Source: Zygnema cylindricum
Taxonomy: Eukaryota; Streptophyta; Zygnematophyceae; Zygnematales; Zygnemataceae
DNA length: 64,000 nt
Assembly: GCA_037447655.1 (NCBI GenBank)
Contig: JBBHKE010000714.1
Coordinates: 124,001-188,000 of the forward strand
Reading direction: 5' to 3'
The number at the start of each line of letters is the position of its first letter. The stretch's first letter is position 1. The translations under genes were made by a program, and so were the position numbers. The notes under the pieces were generated by a model. The model was not told the origin of the DNA. It made no database searches and was given only the letters and a program-made list of their open reading frames with translations. Positions 35,001 to 45,500 of this stretch are shown in pieces.

Positions 35001-36223
35001 AACAGGTGGAGGAGATTTCCTGAAAACTGGGAAACAACCTGGGGAGGCGGGAGGATTTTGGCACCGTATGGACTTACAACAGCTGAAGGGTGTTTTGGAA
35101 AAAAATGGTAAGGTTGTTTTTGAGCATCGTGGTGATGGAACAAGGGCGGGAGTTTCGGAAGAGATTACAAGAGCTGGTTTGGGACACCTTTTGGAAGAAA
35201 GGTTGGGAGAAGGGGCGAGAATTGGAAGAGAAGGTGACTTCTGTGAGGCTGGGAGACCGAGTACTAATGGAGATGCAATGCCTCAAAGTGAATGTGGACT
35301 TGCAGGAGAGCAGATGGGAGAATTACAGAGGGGAATGGATGTGAGAGAAGGACTCAGATCAATTAATGAAGGTAGTGAGGAATACGGAGGAGGATTAGAA
35401 TCCTCCATGGTGTCATTTTTGGATGAGGGTGTTAGACAGACCAATGGAAATGCAGAAATCGGACTCGGGAAGGAAGATATTGGAGTATCTGCAGCTGAAT
35501 GGCTTTGGAATGGGGATATAACGGGTGTTCCTGAAGCGCGGAAACAAGATAGTGGACTCTCTGGAGTTCTTCAATCATCTCCTAGAAACGACTTAAATTG
35601 CAGAGGAATGGGATGGGGCTTGGAAGGGGAACAACAAAAAATTGATTTACGGATGGAAGATGAAAGACACGGTAATGGTATTATTGAAGAACAGCAGGGT
35701 CCACAACAGGAATCCAATCAACCTCTAGGTGAGATCAGGTCTGTTGACCAGGAATTACTTTGGCATTGCCTTTTTCACATTTTTAACAGAAGGAACAGTT
35801 ATTGGACAGTGTTATACTGGATCTTTCCGGCTACATTTTTCACATTAATAAGTGTAAGTGGGATGACGGCTGCTGCCCCCGTCATGTGGTTATTTCCATA
35901 TTTACTTTTTCTTTTATCGTACCAGTCTCAGTTAAATCACATGAACAACAATATTATTTTTTCTATGCTTACATAATGGATGGGAGAATTGTATATGGTC
36001 CAAGTCAGGGGTGCTTTGTCCTTACTTTCACCATGGGATGTTAGATTCTGTAACTGCTTATTTGATGCCCTCTCTCTTTACGAGCTGATAAACTTTGTAA
36101 CTTTTGAAGCTGTTATGATAGACATATTCGTTAAATAGGAAAGACAGAAGTAACTTTTTAAGTATTTTTATGCTTTTATCTTACCCACAGTTCTTTTGTT
36201 GTGATGCAGCTGGTGCTGACTGA
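31604..36223 (+). CDS. Transcription factor with two widely separated AP2-type DNA-binding domains, 5 exons
   Basis: Exons: 31604-31958, 32148-33290, 33541-33744, 34286-35728, 36210-36223, giving about 1052 aa. All four introns are phase 1. Domain R1 (about residues 85-150) has KWQARIKISDRDIHLGDYENG, split by intron 1, then EEEAAQAYDQALIKFHG and TNFP. Domain R2 (about 537-600) has SRFRGITRHHGRWQARI and DIHLGYFDSG, split by intron 3 at the same codon, then EEEAARAYDRAALQYRGKD and INFPLSDY. R1 has lost the YRG-type start, so its DNA contact may be altered. The linker is about 390 residues. After R2 comes an acidic stretch (EEEEDDYEDDDEDDEYDDYD), probably disordered and possibly activating. An in-frame TGA lies just upstream of the chosen ATG unless the acceptor at 31600 is used. 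The tiny last exon (AGAD-stop) is less certain; the unspliced frame would read to 35976. Confidence 0.82.
32010..32060 (+). repeat. (CT)n microsatellite
   Basis: CT dinucleotide run in intron 1 of the AP2 gene, followed by TCTCC-type units. Confidence 0.95.
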
Positions 36224-37095
36224 GGGGAAGATCATTTGAAACTGTAAGTCACTCTTGTTCCTCGAAGAAACATGGCACATTTTATAAACATCTTGCCTTC
36301 TCTCTTTTCTCTTTGTCGTTTTTCAATATCGAGGAGTGAAATTTCTCATTTCAACAAGGAGCCTGTTGTTGTTGTGTGTGAGATTTGCTATTATGGGCGA
36401 ATTTTAAAAACAGCGGAGGTCCATTGCAAAGTTTTGTAATTCCTTCATCTCGTCAATTACTCTGTCTTGTAAAAACAAACATTTGTCACGTTAGGTAGCA
36501 CATACTAAACAATATAAACGAAGTAACATGATAGCTTCGTATTACCCATTTTTCACAAGGGTCTCATCTCTTGGTTCCTTAGTAGCCAATTAAATGTTAA
36601 AATGGGTCAAATAGAGAATTTGTCTGTCCGACAGTCTGTAAAATAAAATCCCTCTTCTTGAAGTTAGTGGCATGTGTCAGAATTATATGGTAAGAAACTT
36701 GTATTGCTCATTTAAAAAAAATAAAATGGATTATTCAACCAAGTTTAAAATTTACAAAAACTGGCAAATGTAATGGGAAGAGTTGTTCTCCGCAACTCCT
36801 TTTTCCTGCGAAAGTTTGTTTTGTGGTCTCCTTTTCTTTCTGTCAAATCCAATTCGTGGCACTATGGTTCCGCTGAGCCCTTTTCCACCGCTTTGCAGTC
36901 TCCAACTTCCACAATAATTAGACTAAAAGAACTCTCGTTGCTGATTTTTTTTGTAGAAAATTGTAAAATTATAGAACTTTGTTACATTTTCTAATCCCCC
37001 GTGGTTTTTTACCGCCAGGGAGATTGGTTATGAATAGGCAACTGTGTTCAATGACAGGACTGATGGCTCAGCAACCGGAGCTTTAGCGTCGATGC

Positions 37096-37425
37096 TTTAA
37101 AATTTGTAGTGTAACCGTCGAGGAGTCATTAAAGCTAGTAGTGTGACTCGAGGCGCTGTTGATGAGTTTAGAAACTTGTAGTGTAATCGTCGGGGAGTCT
37201 TAAAAACTTCTAGTTTAACCGTGGAAAAACTTATAGTATAACTGGCGAGAAATCTTTAGAAACATGTAGTGTAACCGTTGGAGTCTTTAAAAAGTTGTTG
37301 CGTAACCATCGAGGAGTAGAAACTTGCAGTTTAACTGTTGAGGAGTCTCTTAAAGCTTATAGTGTAACACTAGAGGAATCTTTAAAAACTTGTAGTCTAA
37401 CCTCCAAAGAAACTTTAAAAATTAA
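37096..37425 (+). repeat. Degenerate roughly 38-bp minisatellite
   Basis: About eight or nine diverged copies of a unit like AAACTTGTAGTGTAACCGTC followed by GAGGAGTCTTTA. The GTAGTGTAACCGT core recurs at roughly 35-45 bp spacing. Confidence 0.85.
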
Positions 37426-37728
37426 TAAACTCTTGTTCTTGGTTCATGTCATTGTTGTAGGTTGCGAGAGTTGGAATCAATTTTGTCCTATTTCAAGTTC
37501 GCTCCCTTATCATTTTCTTATCATTTTTTGTGTGTTTTTGTGTCATTGCAGATGACGAAATAGTTGACAGATGTACCTACTCTCTCTTGGAGTACATCTT
37601 TGTCTATTCTGTTTTCTGAAACAAGTTGGACGAATCGTTCCGTTCTTCAGTCGAATGTCCTGAGAACGTCGTCGCATTAGTCATGTTTAGTTTTATTCAT
37701 TGAAGACGACTGGTACCGACCATGAATG

Positions 37729-37752
37729 GAGGAAGGAAGGAAGGAAGGAAGG
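37729..37752 (+). repeat. (GGAA)n microsatellite
   Basis: Six consecutive GGAA units, 24 bases, with no interruption. Confidence 0.9.
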
Positions 37753-38277
37753 TTTTGCAGGAAGTCATCGTACATTGTTTGTTTGTAATTATTCTAACCC
37801 GTCTAGATCTGGATCGAACCTTGTGAAAAATTTATTTTGCACAAAATAGTTGCATCAAAAATGTTTTTATTTAAATTGAGTCTAGGGCGACACTTGTCAA
37901 CTTGTCCATGTGTTGCGATAGTCAATAAAACATTATCATTAGTAGGCATTGTTGGTCTAGGATTCTTTCAAGTAACAATTTTGACTCCAGACTCGAGAGA
38001 ACCAGTAGTTTTCTTTAACAATATCATGGTACTGAACAGAATCTGTGTTTTCTTGTGGTTCTTAAGTGAATGGAGATCATACTGAGCTGTGATGCAAGTG
38101 TATTGTTGTCAAAAGATTTGACAAATGATGGCAGTATTGATTTTATGGAAAAGTTTTCAGCTGAAGCAGTGCATGTATTCAAATGATATTCATTTGAATT
38201 TTCTTACAGTGATGTGAATATTACCTTGAGCTGTAAAAAGTCAACAATTGTGCATATTTCTACTCTAGTTAACACTT

Positions 38278-41204
38278 GTGAATTTCGTCCGTGACTTAGA
38301 TGTTTATGGGGCTTATGATTTTGGGAACTCCCCACCTGCTGTTGTACACCCGTGTTCCTATGGCGGTGCGAACAACAGTACAGGATGCCCTCCATCTCCC
38401 AGTGTCCCACATTTCTTCAAATCTGACGGACATTGCTCCTTGGCACCTTCTTCTTATGTTCTCTCTTTGGGTCGTAGTCATTTTAGGTCGCGGAAGGGGC
38501 AGTGGGGCTAGAGAGACTATGGCACGTTGTCGCCGATTCCTTCGTGGTGATTGGAAGGCCCTCCATGCACAGCATGAGGATCAGGCATCGATCGCCTCTT
38601 TCACACCTCGTGGCCCATCTAAGCATCGATCGCCTCTTTCACACCTCGTGGCCCATCTAAGCTATCAGATGTCCCAACCTCTTATCGTCAAGAAATTCAT
38701 TTAGGCTGTGTTGGTAAGCTTTCTTGAGCGGTTCGGGTCCTACAGCCATTCTCTCTTGCTCCCTGATCTTCTTCCACTATTGAGGTCCTTCGAGCAATCC
38801 ACCCCCTTGCACCTTCCCCTTTGCCCCCTTCTATCCACGCCTTTGAGCCTTCTAAGAGTTTTACTTTAGATCGAGAGGTTTTCAATAAAGCCTTTAGCTC
38901 TTCTCCTCACCTTTCAACAGGGCCCCCCTCGGGCACAATGTATGAGTTGTTTCGCGATATTTTGCCCCTTGAATCGGGTGCCCGGGGGTTTGATCTTTTT
39001 TTTCAAGTATGTTCTCTTATTGCTAGTGGGGATATTCCCCCTCGGATTTGTGATCTTCTCACGGCGTCCCGCCTTGTGGCAGTCGCCAAACCTAATGGAG
39101 GGATTCGCCCTATTGTCGTGGGAGAGGTTTTACACAGATTGGTGGCTTGTGCGATATGTCTCCACCTCCAACCAGTTTTTTATGTTTATTTCTCTCCTCA
39201 TCAGTTTGGAGTGGCCACGAAAGGAGGTTGTGAGGCCCTGGTCCACGAGATTCAATCTTTGTAGGATATACATCCCGATTGGTTGGTCCTTCAAGTCGAC
39301 GTTTCCAATGCCTTCAATACAGTGGATCGGAACCTCATTTTTTCAGAGCTTATGGCGGCTCCATCTCTTATTGTCCAATTATTCCCCTTTGTGAGGGCTT
39401 TCTATTCTTTGACCAACAGCCTTTCCTTCCTCAGCCGATGGTGATCTCATTCCTCTCTCCTTTGCGAACGGCACTCGACAAGGCGACCCTCTGGGCGGAC
39501 AATTTTTTGCCCTCACCTATTACCGGGCCCTTCGTGCTTCTGCAACTGCTTTCCCTTCTTGCCTTTTCCCTTCGGTTGCGGATGATACGCAAATTATTGG
39601 GCCTAAGGAACAAGTCGTGCTGGCTTATGATGTTTTCATGGAACGTTTAGTCGGACTCAACCTTTCAGTTCAGCCGTCGAAGTGTGTTATTTTGTCTCCT
39701 CAAGATATTCCACTTTCGTTTACTCCCCCTCCTGGTTTGCAAATCCCTTCTCCCTCTGATGGCATTCGTGTGCTTGGTTGCCCCCTTAGTTTGGAAACTT
39801 TCCTGACCCGATTTCTTCATAATGCTCTACAGACAGATTTGGCGCATGTGGACAACCTTGCTCACCTTCCCGATCCCCAAGGGGCTTTTGCAATGTTAAC
39901 CAGGTGTTTCCCCCACCGCCCTTCTTACCTTACTCGTACTTTCTCTCCCACCTCGACGTTTGTCTCCTCTCTCTCCGCTTTTGATAATCGCCTCATGGAC
40001 GTCCTTCACACTATGTTAGGTCGTGGGGCATTCGATCGCGAGTTTGGGCCCTTGCCCGCATTCAGGCATCTCTCCTTGTCTCTACGCGGGGATTGGGTCT
40101 ATTATCGACTGCCCGTGTTGCTCACGCTGCCTATTTGGGAAGTTGGTGCCTTATTGCCTCCACACTTGTTTCCCGTTTTTTGTCTGGGGACACCCCCGTT
40201 CTAGCTACCGTGGTCCCCTGGGTTTCAAACGGTGTGTTCGCCTTCCAACGGTCTCTATTCGACGCGTCACGTTCTCTTCCTCCCCATGCCCTTGTGGATG
40301 TGCCGATTCTCTCCACTCTTGTTACGAAATCCGTTGAGCGTGTATAGGAATTGATTTCCGATCGGGTTTTCGCCGCCATTAAATTTGAGCTTCTTGAGGC
40401 GCTTCCCTCTGTTTCTTCGCGTGCCCGTCTTCTCTCTTCTGGTGGACCTGGTTCTAGGTCTTGGCTATTTGCTACACCTATTTTGTCCACTTTTCGATTC
40501 TCTCTTGCTCAGTTCACCACCGCCCTCTGGTTTCGCCTTGGCCTCCCCCATCCTCCTGTTCTTGGCTCTCTTGTGTCCGTGGTCGTGTTTTGGGGCCCGA
40601 TGGTGTCCATTTGTTTTGTTGCTCCCATGGGGGAGATTTGATCCAGGCGCACGATACTATTCGCGACGCCGTTGCGATTATCGCTTCGGAGGGGGGCTTT
40701 TCTGTGCGTCAGGAGGTTTCTCATATTATCCCCTCGCGGCGGATCGATGTTGTTTTGCTCGATGGTGCCCGTCGCATCTTCGGTGATATAGTTTTGACGA
40801 ACCCTACTTCGGCTATAGCTGTTGCTCAAGCGGCTCGACATGTTGAGGTGGCGGCTCGTGATGCCGCTAGAGCGAAGGAGTGTGATTATGCCCACCGGGA
40901 CCCTACGGACGACTTTATTCCGATGGCGGTCGAGATCTTTGGTTGTTTGGGAGTTGCGTTGGACAAGTTTCTCCGTACTTGTGCTCGATGTGCTTTCGAG
41001 CGACGGGGACCTAGGAGCCCTCCTCCTTCGATCCTTACTTCTTTTTATCGTCAGCGGTTGTCTGTGGCTTTACAGCGAGTGCAGGCTTCTATTCTCCTTC
41101 GATTGGCTATTGTGGTTATGGATCATCGTCGTGTTCCGGATCTCCCTCAACGTGCTCCCCCGGGCTGGGGTAGATTTTTAATTGAGTTGGGGTTGGGGTT
41201 GTAG
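38278..41204 (+). mobile_element. Decayed non-LTR retrotransposon (LINE) with restriction-endonuclease-like C-terminus
   Basis: The coding sequence is split over several frames by indels and stops. In order: an upstream region with ARCRRFLRGDWKALHAQ (about 38510-38570). Next is reverse transcriptase with LVAVAKPNGGIRPIVVGEVL (about 39075-39135), then, in another frame, DVSNAFNTVDR, GTRQGDPLGGQFF and the catalytic block VADDTQIIG. After a thumb-like region come a CVRGRVLGPDGVHLFCCSHGG zinc-knuckle-like motif and a PD-(D/E)xK-like block (RRIDVVLLDG, then GDIVLTNPTS, about 40740-40810). Reverse transcriptase, then knuckle, then endonuclease is the layout of R2/CRE/NeSL-type LINEs. There is no APE endonuclease. 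The true 3' end probably lies between 41204 and 41510. It is not functional as it stands. Confidence 0.8.
38585..38660 (+). repeat. Perfect 38-bp tandem duplication in the LINE
   Basis: The block 38585-38622 (starts GCATCGATCGCCTC, ends CCCATCTAA) is repeated exactly at 38623-38660. Because 38 is not a multiple of three, it shifts the frame. Confidence 0.95.
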
Positions 41205-41510
41205 CGTTGGTTTTAGTGAGTTACCGTGCTTTTCATTTTGAGTTTGGGTGCTTTTATTCTACTTGCCATTTTTATGTGTTCACGTTGCTTTCTTTGTTTT
41301 TTATTGCCCTGCTTGTAGTTTTTCAGTTTTGGCCATGCCACCCCTTTTGTACCCCCGGACTCAGATGGTTTACCATCGTGCTTTTTAATTTATCCTGTGT
41401 GTTTTTCCTAATTAGACTCCCCAAGTGCATTGATTCAGACCTCCATTTTCATTCATGGATCCTTTGCATAAGCCACTGCGATCGTCGCCTCTCCCTCTCT
41501 TTCTCATACT

Positions 41511-41707
41511 ACACTGTTAGTAGTTATTAGTGCTAAAGGATTTTTCGTCACTTAAAATACCTTTTCTCCGTGCACACTTGTCGGATGGTCGATCGAAGGC
41601 CGTCTAAAGGAAGGCGAAACTCTTGGCTTCCAATATCAACCATCAGATTGACAATCTGACAAGTGTGCAAGAAGAAAAAATGTACACTATTCACAATTAG
41701 CGGTGTA
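41511..41707. mobile_element. Foldback MITE, family 1 copy d
   Basis: Left end TACACTGTTAGTAGTTATTA and right end CACAATTAGCGGTGTA. It has the inner inverted blocks CTTTTCTCCGTGCACAC and GTGTGCAAGAAGAAAA, and the same layout as copies a, c and e. It lies just 3' of the LINE remnant. Confidence 0.85.
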
Positions 41708-42528
41708 CTGCTCTTATGTTACGGTCTTTGGAATGAAATACGACAATACTGGTATAGGATGAAAGAGCTTTAAACATATAATTGTTGTCTGCCTTTGGGC
41801 ATAAATCAAGTGTGAAGGTGAAGATTTCACATGCCCATCACAACCATTTTTTTAGTAATCCAATGAGAACACTATAAAAAATAAAAGCAATGTCACACTT
41901 GCAGCAAAAAAAATGTCTCAAAACATTTCTTGACAAGCATAAGCAACATTATATTACTAGTGGCATCGAGCATTACACAGCCATTGAAGAATGGCAACAA
42001 GCTGTTTACCTATTCTTTTCATAGATTAAATGTGCAAAAAACAACAGTGAATGCTGGTCTCTTTTATAGTACGCATACTATTTGCAAAATTCCATACAAC
42101 GCATTTACTGCACTTGATAACAATATATAGCATTTCCGATTACGATATCAACAGCATTATTCGAAAGTGTCAAAAACGTTAAAAAAAAAGAAAAAAAAAT
42201 CAAACAGTTCTTTACTTGTTAAAAAAAAAAACAATTTCTCGAATTTGAATTGAATTTTACACGAGATGTCAACGTGGTCAAAAAACAAAGAACGACTTGT
42301 TATTATTATGCAACATTTATTATGCAAGCAATATTTCTGCAAAACGAGCAACATTACAGATTTAATTAATAGCAAACATGAAACTCATATTACTCGATTT
42401 AAAAATTTATACCAGAACTGAATTTTTTCGCAATTCCGTTAATTTTTGAGGATACAGAAGACACAACAGCTCATTCAACTGCCGGTATTAAAACCAATCA
42501 ACTGCTGGTTCAGCCATTCAACTAGATA
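41708..42528. other. Intergenic, 3' flank of NOL6
   Basis: AT-rich with several poly-A/poly-T runs (42170-42240). It probably holds the NOL6 3' UTR. No gene was seen. Confidence 0.55.
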
Positions 42529-45500
42529 CTACATATTCTCATACACTTGTCCCGGTTGAGACTGCTTTTCATTCACATATACCAAATCCACAAGGCCAAA
42601 CCCAAGAGCCCTAATATCCTCAAGAATGGCTTTGGCATTCACGACCGCTTGTGACATATCCATATCCGTCTTTTTCCCGTTTGTTACCTGAGATTAAAAG
42701 AAACACCGAGCAAAAAGAAACAAAAACATTAAGCAACAAAACAAAAAAAAACACCCTGGCCTGTTTTGAGCTTCATTGAACCTACTATTCTGGCGTCACT
42801 GATTATCTTCAAGTACTGGAAAACCACAAAGCTCAAGAAACGAAACGACTCACCAGTGCCAGCAGTGGGATCTGGGCATTTACTAAAGGAGGTGACAGCT
42901 GTCCCGCCAGGTGGGCATGTGTCCGCCAAGAAAGCCCCACAGCACTTCCACCAATAGGGTCGTACCAGATATTCGCAACCGATCCAAAACAAGCCTGAGA
43001 AAAATAGTACATGATTGTAACAGAGGATCAAGAACAGAGAATGGTGGCGTACATTCTATACATGTAAAGGACAGACTAAGGTTAGCCACCATTCCTCAAG
43101 AAGTTCGGTTTTGTGGTAAGCTGTTCATCAGAGGTAACAAGTGTCTTAAAACAGAAAACATAGCAGAATCAGAAAATTATGAACTAATGGTTTGCAAAGA
43201 ATTCCTGAATCAACAAAAGGCATAATACCTAAACAAACACTTTTCAGATATTACAGCCCCATGCCCTGATATGATCTGTGCTTCACAAAGATGCTAGAGA
43301 ATTACAACATTATAAAATAGATTATTTATCACCTATCATTATATCACAGATCACATCTTCGATGCCCTTTTTCAACTGCAGTAAAATAAGTTGAGGTATA
43401 CGTGACTCACCTTCAACTGGTGGACAAAAATGGTCGTTGGATCGAAACCTATGAGCAAAGCCCGCCGGGCCGCATGGACCCCGGCACTGAGAGCTGCTTT
43501 AGATACAAGTGAAAGTGCTTGGCGGTCATCCACCTCCTTACCAGACACTGGAGAAGAAAACAGTTGAAAGAAGTCTCAACAAACAGGTGAAGGTTGCAAT
43601 GATAAAAAAATAAAAACCAATGAGCAGCACATTGCTATAGAGTAAAACAAATGACTAGCATACAGACTGTCTTCTTGGCATGAATCCTAATTAAGGTATT
43701 GCTATGTTGGACGATTTGAAAGGAATGGCTACTTCATTACACCACAAATCAGTGTTTAAGTTTTTTTCGCCATTTAAAACATCTTTTCTCCGTGCAGACT
43801 TGTCAGATTGTCAATCCGGTGGTTGCTACTGGAAGGCAGGATTCTCACCGCCCTATTGGCAGTCTCCAATTGACAATCCGACAAGTGTGCACAAAGAAAA
43901 GATGTTTTAAGTGGCGAAAAAAACTTAATACACCAATAATGATTAGCGGTGTAGTGTTGGGAATGAAATCATGTATGTTATTAACATGGAAAACGGGCAT
44001 CGAAGAAGTATTTTCCACAATGATAGCAGTTAGTGCGGCGCTAAACTAACAAACTCCAGCGCCTCACAAAAAACTGAAAGTGACAACAACAATTTACAAC
44101 AGATGTTGGCTAAAACAACTAGCACAAAAATCAATTAACTTACACTGCAATTGCTCACGAGCAGGGAAGAGGACTCGTCCTGGATGAGGTAAAGAATCCG
44201 GCCGCAGCAGAATGACAGCGTCATTCACAGAAAGAGGTGTGCAGAAGAGTGACTGGTACAAAAAACCCAAGCAAACAATATCTCAATGGATGTTCACCAA
44301 AAAAAATTCCTGTTATTGTTGAAGGAACAAAAAGTTGAAACGAATAGTCCAGACAACTTAGAGCATTCACAAAGCACTACACCCTATCATCTTGGTTCAG
44401 CTTTTGCCTAAGGATTACTACCATATCTCATTAGAAAAATAATGCTTTATGGCATATCAAAGTGAGAACTTATGTTGTGAAAATCTCTCATAAAAGCATT
44501 TGCAACTCACCTGCCAGCTGTTATTATCTTCAAAGTTTACAGAACTTGTAAGAAGAAGGGCTGAACTTCTGGCATATGCAATGACGCGTTTCAAAGACTG
44601 CATGGAAGAACATTCAAATGTGACTAATTAGAAAATGTAATAAATTATCCAGGATTAAATAAAAAAAGAGGGAAAAAAAATAAAGAAAGAGATACAACAA
44701 CCCTTAGCAGGACAGGTGGGTGGAAATTATGACAAACAACAAGCTGCTGAAAGGCAAATATGAACTCTCAGTTTCATTTTCGATGAAAAATTAGCGACTT
44801 TCAATCACCATAGCAAGTAAGCAAGTGCCCCCACTCGGAAAAAACCTTAACAGCAAAATTAGCTAAACTTCGATGGGAAATTGCCAAAAAAACAACATAA
44901 TGTCATTTGTGATGACTCCGAAACAGGTACGTCCTAAATAAACTCATTTGGCTAGGAGAAGACTTAATTCATTTCATCTAGGACCAGACATGAAACAAAC
45001 CAAAAAATTGAAATACAGCCACATTATGGAGATGCCAATACAGACCGAAAGTGATAAGCACAATATTTTGAAGTGAAAATTCAGTATCAATCTCTGTTAA
45101 ATGAAATTGATCACCTCAGTTGTTGGTTCCCTGTGAGTCCACACACTATGTTCTTGGTCATACGATGTAGCAATAAACATTGCCGGGCCACCCTTCCCTC
45201 CATTCGTGGATCCTCCTGGAAGTGTCATTTTTGTTTCTCGCAGGGAAATTAGGTGACTCTGTACAGAACAAGCAATGAAACTGTGTTGAGCACAAATCGA
45301 ATTACACGTGCGTGGAATTTGCTATCCAACATAGAAACAGATGCACCGGGTTGAAAAAATTAAGAAAAGGCAGTCTTCACAGCCCCAATAAGAAAGAAAC
45401 ATATGCATTGTCCAGCCATAGTGGCTGTGAATTGTCAAATAACCACAACAGTGCCAGGGGTTACATGGATTGCTTGGTGGCTGCAAATTCTAACACCACC

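Larger units (their letters stand above)
36224..38277. other. Spacer between the AP2 gene and the LINE
   Basis: The AP2 3' flank, a degenerate minisatellite and a short (GGAA)n run. No gene was recognised. Confidence 0.55.

Noticed and set aside
34469-35143. 224-codon and 144-codon minus-strand frames opposite the AP2 gene
   Set aside because: They are antisense shadows of the acidic coding sequence; codon bias of the + strand exon explains their openness.
35729-35976. Read-through tail of the AP2 protein with a hydrophobic segment (WTVLYWIFPATFF)
   Set aside because: A GTGAGA donor at 35729 and a phase-matched acceptor at 36209 are preferred. The tail looks like translated intron, though it cannot be excluded.
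37096-37425. CRISPR-like array (repeats with regular spacing)
   Set aside because: Units are contiguous and diverged with no unique spacers, and the DNA is eukaryotic; it is a minisatellite.
40509-40895. Minus-strand 128-codon frame in the LINE
   Set aside because: It is antisense to the endonuclease-domain coding sequence, which is clearly on the + strand.
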